Shown here: in pieces, positions 55,117 through 62,607 of the stretch
How positions within the stretch are numbered: position 1 is the first letter of the stretch
How the letters are laid out: each line of letters starts with the position of its first letter
Source: Rhodospirillaceae bacterium
Lineage (GTDB): Bacteria; Pseudomonadota; Alphaproteobacteria; TMED109
NCBI GenBank assembly: GCA_902557845.1
Contig: CACEBX010000001.1
Span: 116,941-180,940 of the forward strand
DNA length: 64,000 nucleotides
Reading direction: 5' to 3'
Notes under the pieces: generated by a model
Databases searched by the model: none
What the model was told of the DNA's origin: nothing
What the model saw: the letters and a program-made list of their open reading frames with translations, nothing else
Made by a program: the position numbers and the translations under genes

Positions 55117-56955
55117 CTAAGTTAAAATTTCAGATCCATCTTTTTTTTGAATAGCAATTATACAAGATCGAGGCTTATTATTTCCCTTATCAGGAAAATT
55201 ACTCCCTAACCTTTCTCCAGGGTGTTGAATTCCTACAAAAACTGTTTTGTAATCAGGTGCGAAGGTTAGTCCTGTAACTTCACATTCTTTTGGGCCAACC
55301 ATAAACCTTTTAATGTTCCCAGTATTGGTATCAGCTATAAGCATTTGATTATTCCCCATTCCTTTGAAGTCTCCTGAGTTGGAATAGTTTCCATCAGTTT
55401 GGATCCATAATCTTCCATATTTATCAAATTTTAAACCATCTGGTGAATTAAACATGTTATCCTCATTAATATTCTTAGACCCTTTATTATTGTCATCATG
55501 AACATGAGGGTTGCCAGCTACCACAAATAAATCCCATTCAAAATGAACTGAAGAATGGTTATTGTCTTGAGGACTCCATCTTACTATTTGTCCATATTTA
55601 TTATTTTTTCTAGGATTAACTTTATCTACTTCTACTTTATCGCCACCTTTATTAGTCTTTGTTCCTCTATTTTTATTATTTGTTAAACAACAACATACCT
55701 CATTTATTTTTGGATTACTTGCAATCCATTCAGGTCTATCCATAGTGGTGGCTCCAACTTTTGATGCTGCTAGCCTAGTAAAAATACAAACCTCTGCTTT
55801 AGATGAAAGACCAGTTGTTTGGGTGTCTAATAATAACCATTCACCTGTGAAGTTATCATTAAATTTAGCTGCAAATAAATTTCCATCGCTAAGCAATGTA
55901 CTTTTATCTTTTACTTCATTTATGCTTTCATTACTCACATATTTATAGAGATATTCTCCTCTTTCATCATCCCCCATATACACAACTATTTTTCCATCTT
56001 TTGATATTACTAGTTCAGCATTTTCATGTTTAAACCTTCCTAAAGCTGTGTGTTTTTTTGGAGTAGAATTAGGGTTTAGTGGATCTATCTCAACAACGTA
56101 ACCAACTTTATTTGGTTCATTTACTTCTTTAGATAAGTCAAATCTACTATCCGCTTTTGCCCAATTAAGACCAATTTCTCTAGTTCTAATTCCATATCGG
56201 TTAAGTTCATTAGTTGACTTAAAGTTTTTATCTGAAGAAGAAAAGTAATTGTTAAAATTTTCTTCACAAGTTAAATATGTTCCCCAAGGAGTTCTTCCAC
56301 TGCCACAATTGTTCCATGTTCCTTTTGCATAAATTCCACCTTTGTCTTCTTTAGTTTTCATAAGGCTATGACCTTTTGCAGGTCCTGTAATTTCCATTTT
56401 AGTAAAAGGCGTAATTCTTCTATTATATTTAGAGTCTTTTACTAAATTCCATTGATTGTTTGAATTTTCAATTTCGAATATAGAAATACCATGAGCATAC
56501 ATACCTTTTAAAATATCCTCTTCATTTTCAGGAAGAAGACTTTTTCTATTAGAAAATATTATTTTATGATTTGTATATTCATTATTTACTGCTAATAGGG
56601 TTTTATTGTCTGAAGTAACAAAAAGTTCCATACCATCGTTATTATCACCCACTGATTTTAATTGTGAATCATGGGAACCACACGATTTTTGATCAAACTC
56701 TTCTACATCTGACCACATTGGGTCTCCCCATTTTGAAACAACATTCCAAGTATACTGATCTGGCAAAGTTACAGTATCATTACTATTACAATCAACTTTG
56801 ATAAAATTAAAATAACTTTGTGATGAATATGCAGCAATGCTACCCAGTGTTGTACTCATTAATGCTAGACTTCCTATTGAAAAACTTTTTTTTAGAAAAG
56901 CTCTCCTACTTATTAACGAATTAGTTATCTCTTCAAATTTTGTAGCATTACTCAC
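55117..56955 (-). CDS. phoX: Alkaline phosphatase PhoX (DUF839)
   Basis: Exported phosphatase that frees phosphate from organic esters under phosphate starvation. The 612-residue protein starts with a Tat signal (SRRAFLKK at 16-23, then a hydrophobic stretch) and matches the PhoX/DUF839 layout: NNDGMELFV, NCGSGRTPWGTYLTCEENF, KHENAELVISKDGKIVVYMGDDERGEYLYKYV and SPDGLKFDKYGRLWIQTDGN. Known family members use iron and calcium, which suits seawater. A Pho-box-like repeat lies just upstream. Confidence 0.93.
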   Translation of the reverse strand: MSNATKFEEITNSLISRRAFLKKSFSIGSLALMSTTLGSIAAYSSQSYFNFIKVDCNSNDTVTLPDQYTWNVVSKWGDPMWSDVEEFDQKSCGSHDSQLKSVGDNNDGMELFVTSDNKTLLAVNNEYTNHKIIFSNRKSLLPENEEDILKGMYAHGISIFEIENSNNQWNLVKDSKYNRRITPFTKMEITGPAKGHSLMKTKEDKGGIYAKGTWNNCGSGRTPWGTYLTCEENFNNYFSSSDKNFKSTNELNRYGIRTREIGLNWAKADSRFDLSKEVNEPNKVGYVVEIDPLNPNSTPKKHTALGRFKHENAELVISKDGKIVVYMGDDERGEYLYKYVSNESINEVKDKSTLLSDGNLFAAKFNDNFTGEWLLLDTQTTGLSSKAEVCIFTRLAASKVGATTMDRPEWIASNPKINEVCCCLTNNKNRGTKTNKGGDKVEVDKVNPRKNNKYGQIVRWSPQDNNHSSVHFEWDLFVVAGNPHVHDDNNKGSKNINEDNMFNSPDGLKFDKYGRLWIQTDGNYSNSGDFKGMGNNQMLIADTNTGNIKRFMVGPKECEVTGLTFAPDYKTVFVGIQHPGERLGSNFPDKGNNKPRSCIIAIQKKDGSEILT

Positions 56956-56973
56956 AATTTATAATATAGTGGA

Positions 56974-56995
56974 AAATATTTCAAAAATATTACAT
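56974..56995 (-). promoter_or_regulatory. Weak Pho-box-like direct repeat upstream of phoX
   Basis: On the minus strand ATGTAAT-ATTT-TTGAAAT-ATTT shows two 7-bp units with 4-bp spacers (11-bp period), the geometry of PhoB sites. It is less conserved than the sites upstream of plcP and gap. A TATATTAT sequence follows at -10 distance, then the ATG at 56955. Confidence 0.5.
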
Positions 56996-57026
56996 TTTTA
57001 ATTATTATTAAATTTTTAGTTAGTAT

Positions 57027-57899
57027 ATGAATACAAAAATAGTAAAAATGATTTATAATCCAGTGGCTGGACAGAGGCATCATAGGCGTTTTTCCAAAAT
57101 AGTAAAATTACTGAAAGCAAATTTTAAAAAATTAGAAATTTTAGAAACAAATGGCAAAGGTCATGCTATAGCTCTAGCTCAAGGGCTTGAAAAAAATATA
57201 GATTTATTATTAATAGCAGGAGGAGATGGCACTATTAATGAAGTTCTCAATGGAATAAATAATAAAAAAATAGTTATAGGCATAATTCCTATAGGCACAG
57301 CAAATGTTTTTGCTAATGAATTAGGGATGCCTAAAAATCCTAACCATTTAATTACTACATTAATGCAAGGAAAAATAGAGCAACTATCAATAGGAAATGT
57401 AAATAATAAAAAATTTATTCAAATGGCTGGACTAGGCTTTGATGCTCATGTAGTGAGAGATGTAAGTAAGTCGCTTAAAAATAAAATAGGAAAGCTAGCT
57501 TATGTTTATGAGTCAGTCAGAGAGATAATTAGGCATAAAAAGGTAAAATATGAAGTAAGTGTAGGAAAAAAAAAGTATCAAGCTTCATCGATTATTATAG
57601 CAAACGGACATTATTATGGCGGTAAGTTTATTTGTGCACCAGAAGCATCACCAAAAGATCCTTTTTTACACATATGCCTTTTTCAACATTTTGGAAGGTT
57701 AAACTGTCTCAAATATTCTTTGGCTTTAATCTTAGGCCTAATACCAAAATTAAAAAGTGTTAAAATAATTAAGGTAAAAAATTTTAAGGTAGCTAATCCT
57801 CAAGGGGAACCAATTCAAGCAGATGGCGATATTCTAGAAAGTTTACCAGCAATATTTTCAATATCAAAAAATAAATTTAATTTTTTGACCGCCTATTAG
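57027..57899 (+). CDS. Diacylglycerol kinase-family lipid kinase
   Basis: 290-residue lipid kinase of the DAGK catalytic family: YNPVAGQRHHRRF, LLIAGGDGTINEVLNGI with the GGDGT nucleotide loop, PIGTANVFANELGMP and ANGHYYGGKFICAPEA. It may phosphorylate diacylglycerol to phosphatidate or a related lipid (YegS/BmrU-like alternatives exist). Diverges from phoX by 71 bp. Given PlcP releases diacylglycerol nearby, a recycling role is plausible but inferred. Confidence 0.88.
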   Translation: MNTKIVKMIYNPVAGQRHHRRFSKIVKLLKANFKKLEILETNGKGHAIALAQGLEKNIDLLLIAGGDGTINEVLNGINNKKIVIGIIPIGTANVFANELGMPKNPNHLITTLMQGKIEQLSIGNVNNKKFIQMAGLGFDAHVVRDVSKSLKNKIGKLAYVYESVREIIRHKKVKYEVSVGKKKYQASSIIIANGHYYGGKFICAPEASPKDPFLHICLFQHFGRLNCLKYSLALILGLIPKLKSVKIIKVKNFKVANPQGEPIQADGDILESLPAIFSISKNKFNFLTAY

Positions 57900-58233
57900 A
57901 TTGAGAAATAAAAATTATTTAATATAATCACTAATATCTGCGCCTATTAAATATAACTTTCAGTAAAACTTCACAGGCTAAGCACTCTTAATCTATGTTC
58001 TTGAAAACTTATGAACCCTTATTAATATTTTTACCTCATAAGCAGAAAAAAACCTATACAAAATAGCAGAATTTGGAATCCGAAGTTTGTCAAGATTTCT
58101 TCACCTTTAATTCAAAAACTAACGTAAGTCCATACTAATACTCCTGTGCCATGAAAAAACAAGTTTAAAGGATAAATATTAAAGTTTTTAAAAATAAAGC
58201 TATTTGAAGATATACAGGTTAAATAAAAATTTT
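57900..58233. other. Intergenic stretch, no gene recognised
   Basis: About 330 bp between the lipid kinase and the first repeat array. I find no convincing open frame, tRNA, riboswitch or strong hairpin. Base composition is a little less extreme than the flanks around 57940-58150 (CTGCGCC, CACAGGCTAAGCACTC). It could hold a small RNA or gene remnant, but nothing supports this directly. Confidence 0.5.
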
Positions 58234-58281
58234 TGCACAAAGTGCATATTTATTTGCAAATTATGCAAAAGTTGCGTATAT
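58234..58281 (+). repeat. Array of 9-bp TGCA-type direct repeats upstream of XRE gene
   Basis: Five 9-bp units: TGCACAAAG (58234), TGCATATTT (58243), then after three bases TGCAAATTA (58255), TGCAAAAGT (58264) and TGCGTATAT (58273). The array ends 10 bp before the ATG of the XRE protein gene and overlaps a TATAAT box (58279-58284). It is likely the operator for autoregulation. Confidence 0.75.
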
Positions 58282-58291
58282 AATAATAATA

Positions 58292-58492
58292 ATGAAACCT
58301 GAAGAGTTTAAAAAATGGCGAAAATCATTAGGACTATCGCAAAAAAATGCTGCAGAAATGCTCGGCTTAAAAATTAGAATTATTCAATATTATGAAAAAG
58401 GCAAAAAGGGGAAAAAGACTATAAATATACCAAAATACATACAATTAGCTTGTGCAGCCCTAGAAATACAAAATAAAATTAATAAAATATAA
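58292..58492 (+). CDS. Small XRE-family DNA-binding protein
   Basis: A 66-residue single-domain helix-turn-helix protein: FKKWRKSLGLSQKNAAEMLGLKIRIIQYYEKGKKGKKTINIPKYIQLAC. The LSQKNAAEMLGLKIRIIQYYE core is a clear XRE/Cro-type fold. TATAAT at 58279-58284 leaves room for transcription to start at or next to the ATG, and there is no ribosome binding site, so the mRNA may be leaderless. The N-terminal domain of the next gene looks like a diverged copy of this protein. Confidence 0.88.
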   Translation: MKPEEFKKWRKSLGLSQKNAAEMLGLKIRIIQYYEKGKKGKKTINIPKYIQLACAALEIQNKINKI

Positions 58493-58520
58493 TTGACAAT
58501 GTTTTAAAAATGCATACTAT
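58493..58520 (+). promoter_or_regulatory. Sigma-70-type promoter of the lysine-rich XRE fusion gene
   Basis: TTGACA (58493-58498), 16-bp spacer, TACTAT (58515-58520). The start codon is 42 bp further on, with a strong AGGAGG ribosome binding site. The -10 lies inside the 9-bp repeat array, so a bound repressor would block it. Confidence 0.7.
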
Positions 58521-58546
58521 GCATATTATGCAATTATTGCACAAAC
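58511..58546 (+). repeat. Second array of 9-bp TGCA-type direct repeats
   Basis: Four adjacent 9-bp units with no gaps: TGCATACTA, TGCATATTA, TGCAATTAT, TGCACAAAC (58511-58546). Same unit and period as the array at 58234-58281. It overlaps the -10 box and the start of transcription of the lysine-rich gene. Confidence 0.8.
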
Positions 58547-58562
58547 TTAATAGGAGGATTAA

Positions 58563-59303
58563 ATGCAATTAAATGTAGAAAAACCAAAACAGTTTAAAAG
58601 TTGGCTCAAAAGCAACAAGATGAGTTCTAAGAAATTTGCTAAAATATCTGGGATTAAACAACAAGCTTTAAAAAAAGCTACCAAAAAAAAGAGTTTACCT
58701 AGGATAATAGGATTAACTTGTTCAACAATTGATTTAGAAAAGAAAACTAAGTCTTTAAAAAAAGCAAATAATTCAAATAAAAAGCTTTTAAATAAACTTA
58801 AATCTGTAAAAAAAGATAATGCTAAATTAAGTAAAGCAGCTAAAAAAGCTAAAAGTAGCAAAAATAGTACTAAAAAATTAGCTAGTAAACTTAAATCAAT
58901 AAAAAAAGATAATACTAAATTAAGTAAAGTAGCTAAAAAAGCTAAAAGTAGTAGCAAAAATAGTACTAAAAAATTAGCTAGCAAACTTAAATCAGTAAAA
59001 AAAGATAATACTAAATTAAGTAAAGTAGCTAAAAAAGCTAAAAGTATTAAAAAGCAAAATTCAAAGCTTAAAAAAAATAATAAATCTTTAAAAGCAAAGT
59101 TGAAAAATTCACCTAAATTAGGTGCCAAGAAGAAAATTAAAACTAAGGCTAAAGCAAAAAAGACAGTTGCAACAAAAGCGCCAGTTAAAAAAGATAACAT
59201 CGCTTTAAATAAAGATAATATTAGTACTAAAAGTAATATTAAAGAACCAAGTGGTAATACTGAACCTAGAAAAATAGAAGTAAATATTTCTGATAATAAT
59301 TAA
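58563..59303 (+). CDS. XRE-like domain fused to lysine-rich tandem-repeat tail
   Basis: A 246-residue very basic protein with a perfect AGGAGG ribosome binding site. Residues about 7-57 (PKQFKSWLKSNKMSSKKFAKISG...LPRIIGLTCSTIDL) align by eye with the 66-residue XRE protein encoded just upstream, though the turn is degenerate. Residues about 61-200 are Lys/Ala/Ser-rich, with three near-identical units of about 32 residues, predicted helical or coiled coil like histone H1-type tails. The last 40 residues are more mixed and acidic. Probably an abundant DNA-binding, nucleoid-associated or bridging protein. No named family is recognised. Confidence 0.8.
   Translation: MQLNVEKPKQFKSWLKSNKMSSKKFAKISGIKQQALKKATKKKSLPRIIGLTCSTIDLEKKTKSLKKANNSNKKLLNKLKSVKKDNAKLSKAAKKAKSSKNSTKKLASKLKSIKKDNTKLSKVAKKAKSSSKNSTKKLASKLKSVKKDNTKLSKVAKKAKSIKKQNSKLKKNNKSLKAKLKNSPKLGAKKKIKTKAKAKKTVATKAPVKKDNIALNKDNISTKSNIKEPSGNTEPRKIEVNISDNN
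58770..59054 (+). repeat. Three in-frame tandem repeats of about 96 bp
   Basis: Units at about 58770-58862, 58863-58958 and 58959-59054 encode the pattern NSTKKLASKLKSxKKDNTKLSKVAKKAK. Units two and three are nearly identical at DNA level while unit one is more diverged, so duplication is recent. Copy number is likely to vary between strains. Confidence 0.88.
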
Positions 59304-59310
59304 GGTATTT

Positions 59311-59337
59311 ATACTAGGGAGTTTAACTCCCTAGTAT
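59311..59337 (+). terminator. Hairpin terminator after the lysine-rich gene
   Basis: ATACTAGGGAGTT (59311-59323) and AACTCCCTAGTAT (59325-59337) are perfect 13-bp arms starting 8 bp after the stop. The T-tract is short, but the stem is strong and its symmetry would also work on the minus strand for the convergent parA. Confidence 0.75.
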
Positions 59338-59502
59338 TTCCAGTATTTTTGCCTCTGAAAAACAAATATCTCAATCAGTTTTCATGGCCTTAAAATAAGT
59401 AAATTTTTTTCTAAAATTATTTAATTAATATATTACCTGTTTAAAGAGTTTTTATTTGGATTAAGAAAATATAGCTTACGTCGCCAATACTAATTTTTTT
59501 TA

Positions 59503-60129
59503 TCATTTTGCCCTTAAAAAGTCTAATAAGTTTATCCACTCATTCTTGAGGTCATATATAGATTTATGGTTAACGTCAAAAATAGATTTTCCGTCTGCTG
59601 ATAATAATTGGTATACTGCTCTATCTGAGAATTTGCAAAGGGGTTTTATCTTATAGCTGAGTAAAAATGTATCTAATTTTTTAAATATTTGTGACCTTTT
59701 TTTATATCTATTTATAACAAAGACTAAATCTGTTTTTCCTTTTCTAATTCGTTTCAATTTTTTTATTAACTCCAAAAAAAGCTTTGTTGCTGTTTGATCA
59801 AAGATTGAAGCTTGTATTGGAATAATTAAATAATTACATTGTGATATAATATCTTTAATTTTTTTATCTTTCATATTTGCAGGACAATCATAAATTGAGC
59901 ATTCAAAGTTTTCAATTTTTTTTAATTTGTTTAAACTTGTTGCTTTAAGATAATTAGACAAATTATTTTTATTTCTTTTTTTAAACCAAAATAGTGCACC
60001 TTGATTTGGATCGGCATCAATCAAAACTGTTTTTATTGATTGATTGCTTATTGCAACCGAAAGATTTATTGCTATGGTGGTCTTACCACAACCACCTTTA
60101 GAGTTTATAACACCTATTTTTATTTTCAT
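59503..60129 (-). CDS. ParA-family ATPase in the plcP-agt operon
   Basis: 208-residue deviant Walker A ATPase: INSKGGCGKTTIAINLSVA (signature Lys11, Walker Lys16), LIDADPNQGALFWFKKR and YDCPANMKD. It lacks a DNA-binding domain, as in type Ib plasmid ParA and cargo-positioning ParAs. Its ATG follows the agt stop directly, so it is translated with plcP and agt. No ParB is next to it, but the convergent lysine-rich XRE gene is a candidate DNA-binding partner. It differs clearly from the ParA at 20671-21345. Confidence 0.9.
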   Translation of the reverse strand: MKIKIGVINSKGGCGKTTIAINLSVAISNQSIKTVLIDADPNQGALFWFKKRNKNNLSNYLKATSLNKLKKIENFECSIYDCPANMKDKKIKDIISQCNYLIIPIQASIFDQTATKLFLELIKKLKRIRKGKTDLVFVINRYKKRSQIFKKLDTFLLSYKIKPLCKFSDRAVYQLLSADGKSIFDVNHKSIYDLKNEWINLLDFLRAK

Positions 60130-61161
60130 TTATTTCTTATTAATACAAATATTTTTTAAGAATATTCTGGCACAATTTTCCCAAGTATAACTTTTTACTG
60201 CATTGATACAGTCTACTCTCTTAACCTTTTGAGCTTTTTTACAAGAAGCTAGTAAATCCTTATTTAAAGTAAATATTTTTTTATCTTTTATGATATCAAT
60301 AGGACCTGGTACAGGATAGGCCGCAATTGGAACCCCCATGCTTAATGCTTCAATTAACACTACTCCAAAAGTGTCGGTTAGGCTTGGAAAAACAAACACA
60401 TCACTTTGACCTAAATATTCCGCCACTTGATAGTGATTCTGGTTACCCAGAAACTTTGCATCCTTAAACTTTTCTTTCAAAGTTTTTAGCTGGGGGCCAT
60501 CTCCTATCAATAATTTAGTACCTGGTAATTTTAATTCTAAAAATTTCTCTATATTTTTTTCTATGGCTATTCTTCCTACATAAATCCATATAGGTTTTTT
60601 ATAATTAAGTTTTTTAATATTAGCTTTATTTTTAAAAATATTTCTATTAACACCTCTGGTCCATACCACCATTTTATTTTTTTTAAAACCTTCATTGGCT
60701 AAATCTTTTTTCATAGTTTCTGTAGTAACAAAAACCCTGTGCGATTTTGAATGAAAATATGCCATAAATTTTTTAGATAATTTAAGAATTATTTTCAGTT
60801 TAAACCGTTCAAATATGTATTCAGGAAATTTGGTATGATATGAAGTTGTAAAAAGTATTTTATTTTTTACGCAATATCTCCTTACTGCAAAGCCAATGGG
60901 TCCTTCTGTTGCTATATGAATTACATTTGGATTTAGCTGGTGAAATTTTTTTTTTAAATAGTTTTGAAACACATTAATTGATAATCTTATCTCAGGATAA
61001 GTAGGACAAGGTATCGTAATGAATTCTTTTGGGGTAAGTAATGATACTTTATGTTTCTTTTCTTGTAAATTTAAGCCAAGATTCTTGAGGGTAGTGACTA
61101 CACCATTTGTTTGTGGTTCCCATGCATCAGTGGCAATTAATATATTTAATTTATTTTTCAA
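60130..61161 (-). CDS. agt: GT4 glycosyltransferase for glycolipid synthesis (Agt-like)
   Basis: 343-residue GT-B glycosyltransferase. NILIATDAWEPQTNGVVTTLKNLG, VIHIATEGPIGFAVRRYC, TSYHTKFPEYI, WVYVGRIAIEKNIEKFL-like block and DVFVFPSLTDTFGVVLIEALSMGVPIAAYPVPGP with the EX7E motif. Its tight link to plcP identifies it as the glycosyltransferase that adds a sugar to diacylglycerol to make phosphorus-free glycolipids in phosphate-starved marine alphaproteobacteria. The start is a TTG overlapping the plcP stop (TTGA). The sugar donor is not determinable here. Confidence 0.88.
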   Translation of the reverse strand: MKNKLNILIATDAWEPQTNGVVTTLKNLGLNLQEKKHKVSLLTPKEFITIPCPTYPEIRLSINVFQNYLKKKFHQLNPNVIHIATEGPIGFAVRRYCVKNKILFTTSYHTKFPEYIFERFKLKIILKLSKKFMAYFHSKSHRVFVTTETMKKDLANEGFKKNKMVVWTRGVNRNIFKNKANIKKLNYKKPIWIYVGRIAIEKNIEKFLELKLPGTKLLIGDGPQLKTLKEKFKDAKFLGNQNHYQVAEYLGQSDVFVFPSLTDTFGVVLIEALSMGVPIAAYPVPGPIDIIKDKKIFTLNKDLLASCKKAQKVKRVDCINAVKSYTWENCARIFLKNICINKK

Positions 61162-61982
61162 GCAGTTTTTCTTAATAATGTTTTGTCAGCATCACCGATA
61201 GTAATATCAATTATTTCTTTTCTTTTTTTATTCCAATCTATTAGCTCAAGGCTTCCATCAAAATGTTCTACCAAAGCAGTACAACTTTCAACCCAATCAC
61301 CGTCATTGATATAATGAATTCCCATAGTATGTTTGCTAACGGCATGATGAATGTGCCCACAAATTACGCCATCAACTTTTCTTTTTTTTGCATAATTAGA
61401 AATTAATACTTCGTAATTGCTCATAAAGTTAACGGCATTTTTGACTTTAAATTTCAAAAACTTTGAAAAAGACCAGTACTCTTTTCCTAGTTTTTTTCTG
61501 AAGTAGTTTATATACCTATTAATTGTTATGAGCCATTCATAAGCAACAGAGCCAAGTTTAGATAACCACCTTGCATATTGCATGACACCATCAAATTGAT
61601 CGCCATGTATAACTAAGTACTTTTTTTTTGTTTCAGTAGTATGTATAATCTGATTTACTATTTGAACTTTTCCAAAGTTGATAGGAATAAATTTTCTTAA
61701 TAACTCATCATGGTTCCCAGCTACATAATAAACTTTTGTTCCGTGTCTAGCTTTTCTAAGAATCTTCTGAACTATATCATTATGTGCTTGTGGCCAATAC
61801 CATTTTTTTTTAAGAGCCCACCCATCTATTATATCCCCAATAAGATATAGTTTTTCTGATCTAGTATATTTAATAAATTCTAGAATAAGTTGGTCTTGGC
61901 AGCCTTTAGTTCCCAAATGAAGATCGGACATCCATATAGATTTATAATTATAAATTTTATAAGGGTTAGTTTTGGTTCCCAT
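61158..61982 (-). CDS. plcP: Phospholipase C PlcP, metallophosphoesterase type
   Basis: 274-residue calcineurin-like phosphoesterase, often annotated as UDP-2,3-diacylglucosamine hydrolase. All metal motifs are present: SDLHLG, LIGDIIDGW, GNHDE and GHIHHA. SIWMSDLHLGTKGCQ, then WALKKKWYWPQAHNDIVQKILRKARHG, is the distinctive PlcP block. The enzyme removes head groups from phospholipids under phosphate starvation, leaving diacylglycerol for Agt. A Pho box lies 24 bp upstream. Confidence 0.92.
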   Translation of the reverse strand: MGTKTNPYKIYNYKSIWMSDLHLGTKGCQDQLILEFIKYTRSEKLYLIGDIIDGWALKKKWYWPQAHNDIVQKILRKARHGTKVYYVAGNHDELLRKFIPINFGKVQIVNQIIHTTETKKKYLVIHGDQFDGVMQYARWLSKLGSVAYEWLITINRYINYFRKKLGKEYWSFSKFLKFKVKNAVNFMSNYEVLISNYAKKRKVDGVICGHIHHAVSKHTMGIHYINDGDWVESCTALVEHFDGSLELIDWNKKRKEIIDITIGDADKTLLRKTA

Positions 61983-62005
61983 ATTACTTTACTATATTTC
62001 AGTAA

Positions 62006-62027
62006 AAATATTACAGATTTATTACAA
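62006..62027 (-). promoter_or_regulatory. Pho box upstream of plcP-agt-parA
   Basis: On the minus strand TTGTAAT-AAAT-CTGTAAT-ATTT: two 7-bp units at 11-bp period, then a weaker third (TTACTGA). A TATAGT hexamer follows at -10 distance before the ATG at 61982. This matches PhoB site geometry and suits the known phosphate control of plcP. Confidence 0.82.
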
Positions 62028-62068
62028 ATCAACGTAATAATTATGTAATAAAAAATATTTATCTTGTA

Positions 62069-62602
62069 TTAACTTTGATTCTCTTGCTTTATCTTTTGAT
62101 ATTGCTCCGGGCAAATGTGATATATCAAAGTGCAGGTTCTCTTATTCACCTTTGCCCAGTCATTTACATCTACAGCTATTTTTATTAAAGATGAAGTGTA
62201 TATTTTTTTCCCTAACACAGAAAAATTTATTTTAATATTTGAGTTAATTACGATATCTAAAAATTCAGAGAACGAAGGTTCATGTCCTATTATTAGAATA
62301 CTCTTTTTTGCATTTTGCTTTTTTATTAAATTTAAAATATAAGTGCCAGAGCAATGGTATAGTTTTTTTTTCTCTCTTTTGTTATTTATTTGTATGATTT
62401 TATTAAATATTCTTAAGGTCTTTTTAGTTCTTCTAGAACTTGAATATAAACATAATTCTATAATTTCATTTTTTAATAAAAATTTTTCAGCAACATTTTT
62501 GGTTTTTACTATACCTTTTTTAGATATATCTCTCTCATGGTCATTGCCGTCATAATCTTTCCACAATGATTTGCCGTGCCTCAATAGGTATAAATACTTC
62601 AT
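62069..62602 (-). CDS. SixA-like histidine phosphatase
   Basis: 177 residues with the phosphohistidine motif LLRHGKSLW near the N-terminus, HERDISKKGIVKTKN, SSSRRTKKTLRIF and ILIIGHEPSF, the second catalytic His. SixA removes phosphate from histidine phosphotransfer domains; short relatives also act on small phosphoesters. The ATG lies 5 bp from the Pho box at 62608-62636, so it may also be phosphate-controlled. Confidence 0.88.
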   Translation of the reverse strand: MKYLYLLRHGKSLWKDYDGNDHERDISKKGIVKTKNVAEKFLLKNEIIELCLYSSSRRTKKTLRIFNKIIQINNKREKKKLYHCSGTYILNLIKKQNAKKSILIIGHEPSFSEFLDIVINSNIKINFSVLGKKIYTSSLIKIAVDVNDWAKVNKRTCTLIYHICPEQYQKIKQENQS

Positions 62603-62607
62603 AAAAA

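Noticed and set aside
58770..59054. Regular repeats considered as a CRISPR array
   Set aside because: Units are contiguous, in frame and without unique spacers; they encode a protein repeat and no cas gene is present.
58559..59200. Long minus-strand open frame opposite the lysine-rich gene, leucine/phenylalanine-rich
   Set aside because: It is the antisense of AAA/GCT-rich codons, which read as Phe/Leu/Ser; it has no ribosome binding site, and the repeats explain the apparent pattern.
61158..61982. Annotation as UDP-2,3-diacylglucosamine hydrolase (LpxH/LpxI role)
   Set aside because: The WALKKKWYWPQAHND block, link to agt and Pho box fit PlcP; no lipid A genes are nearby.
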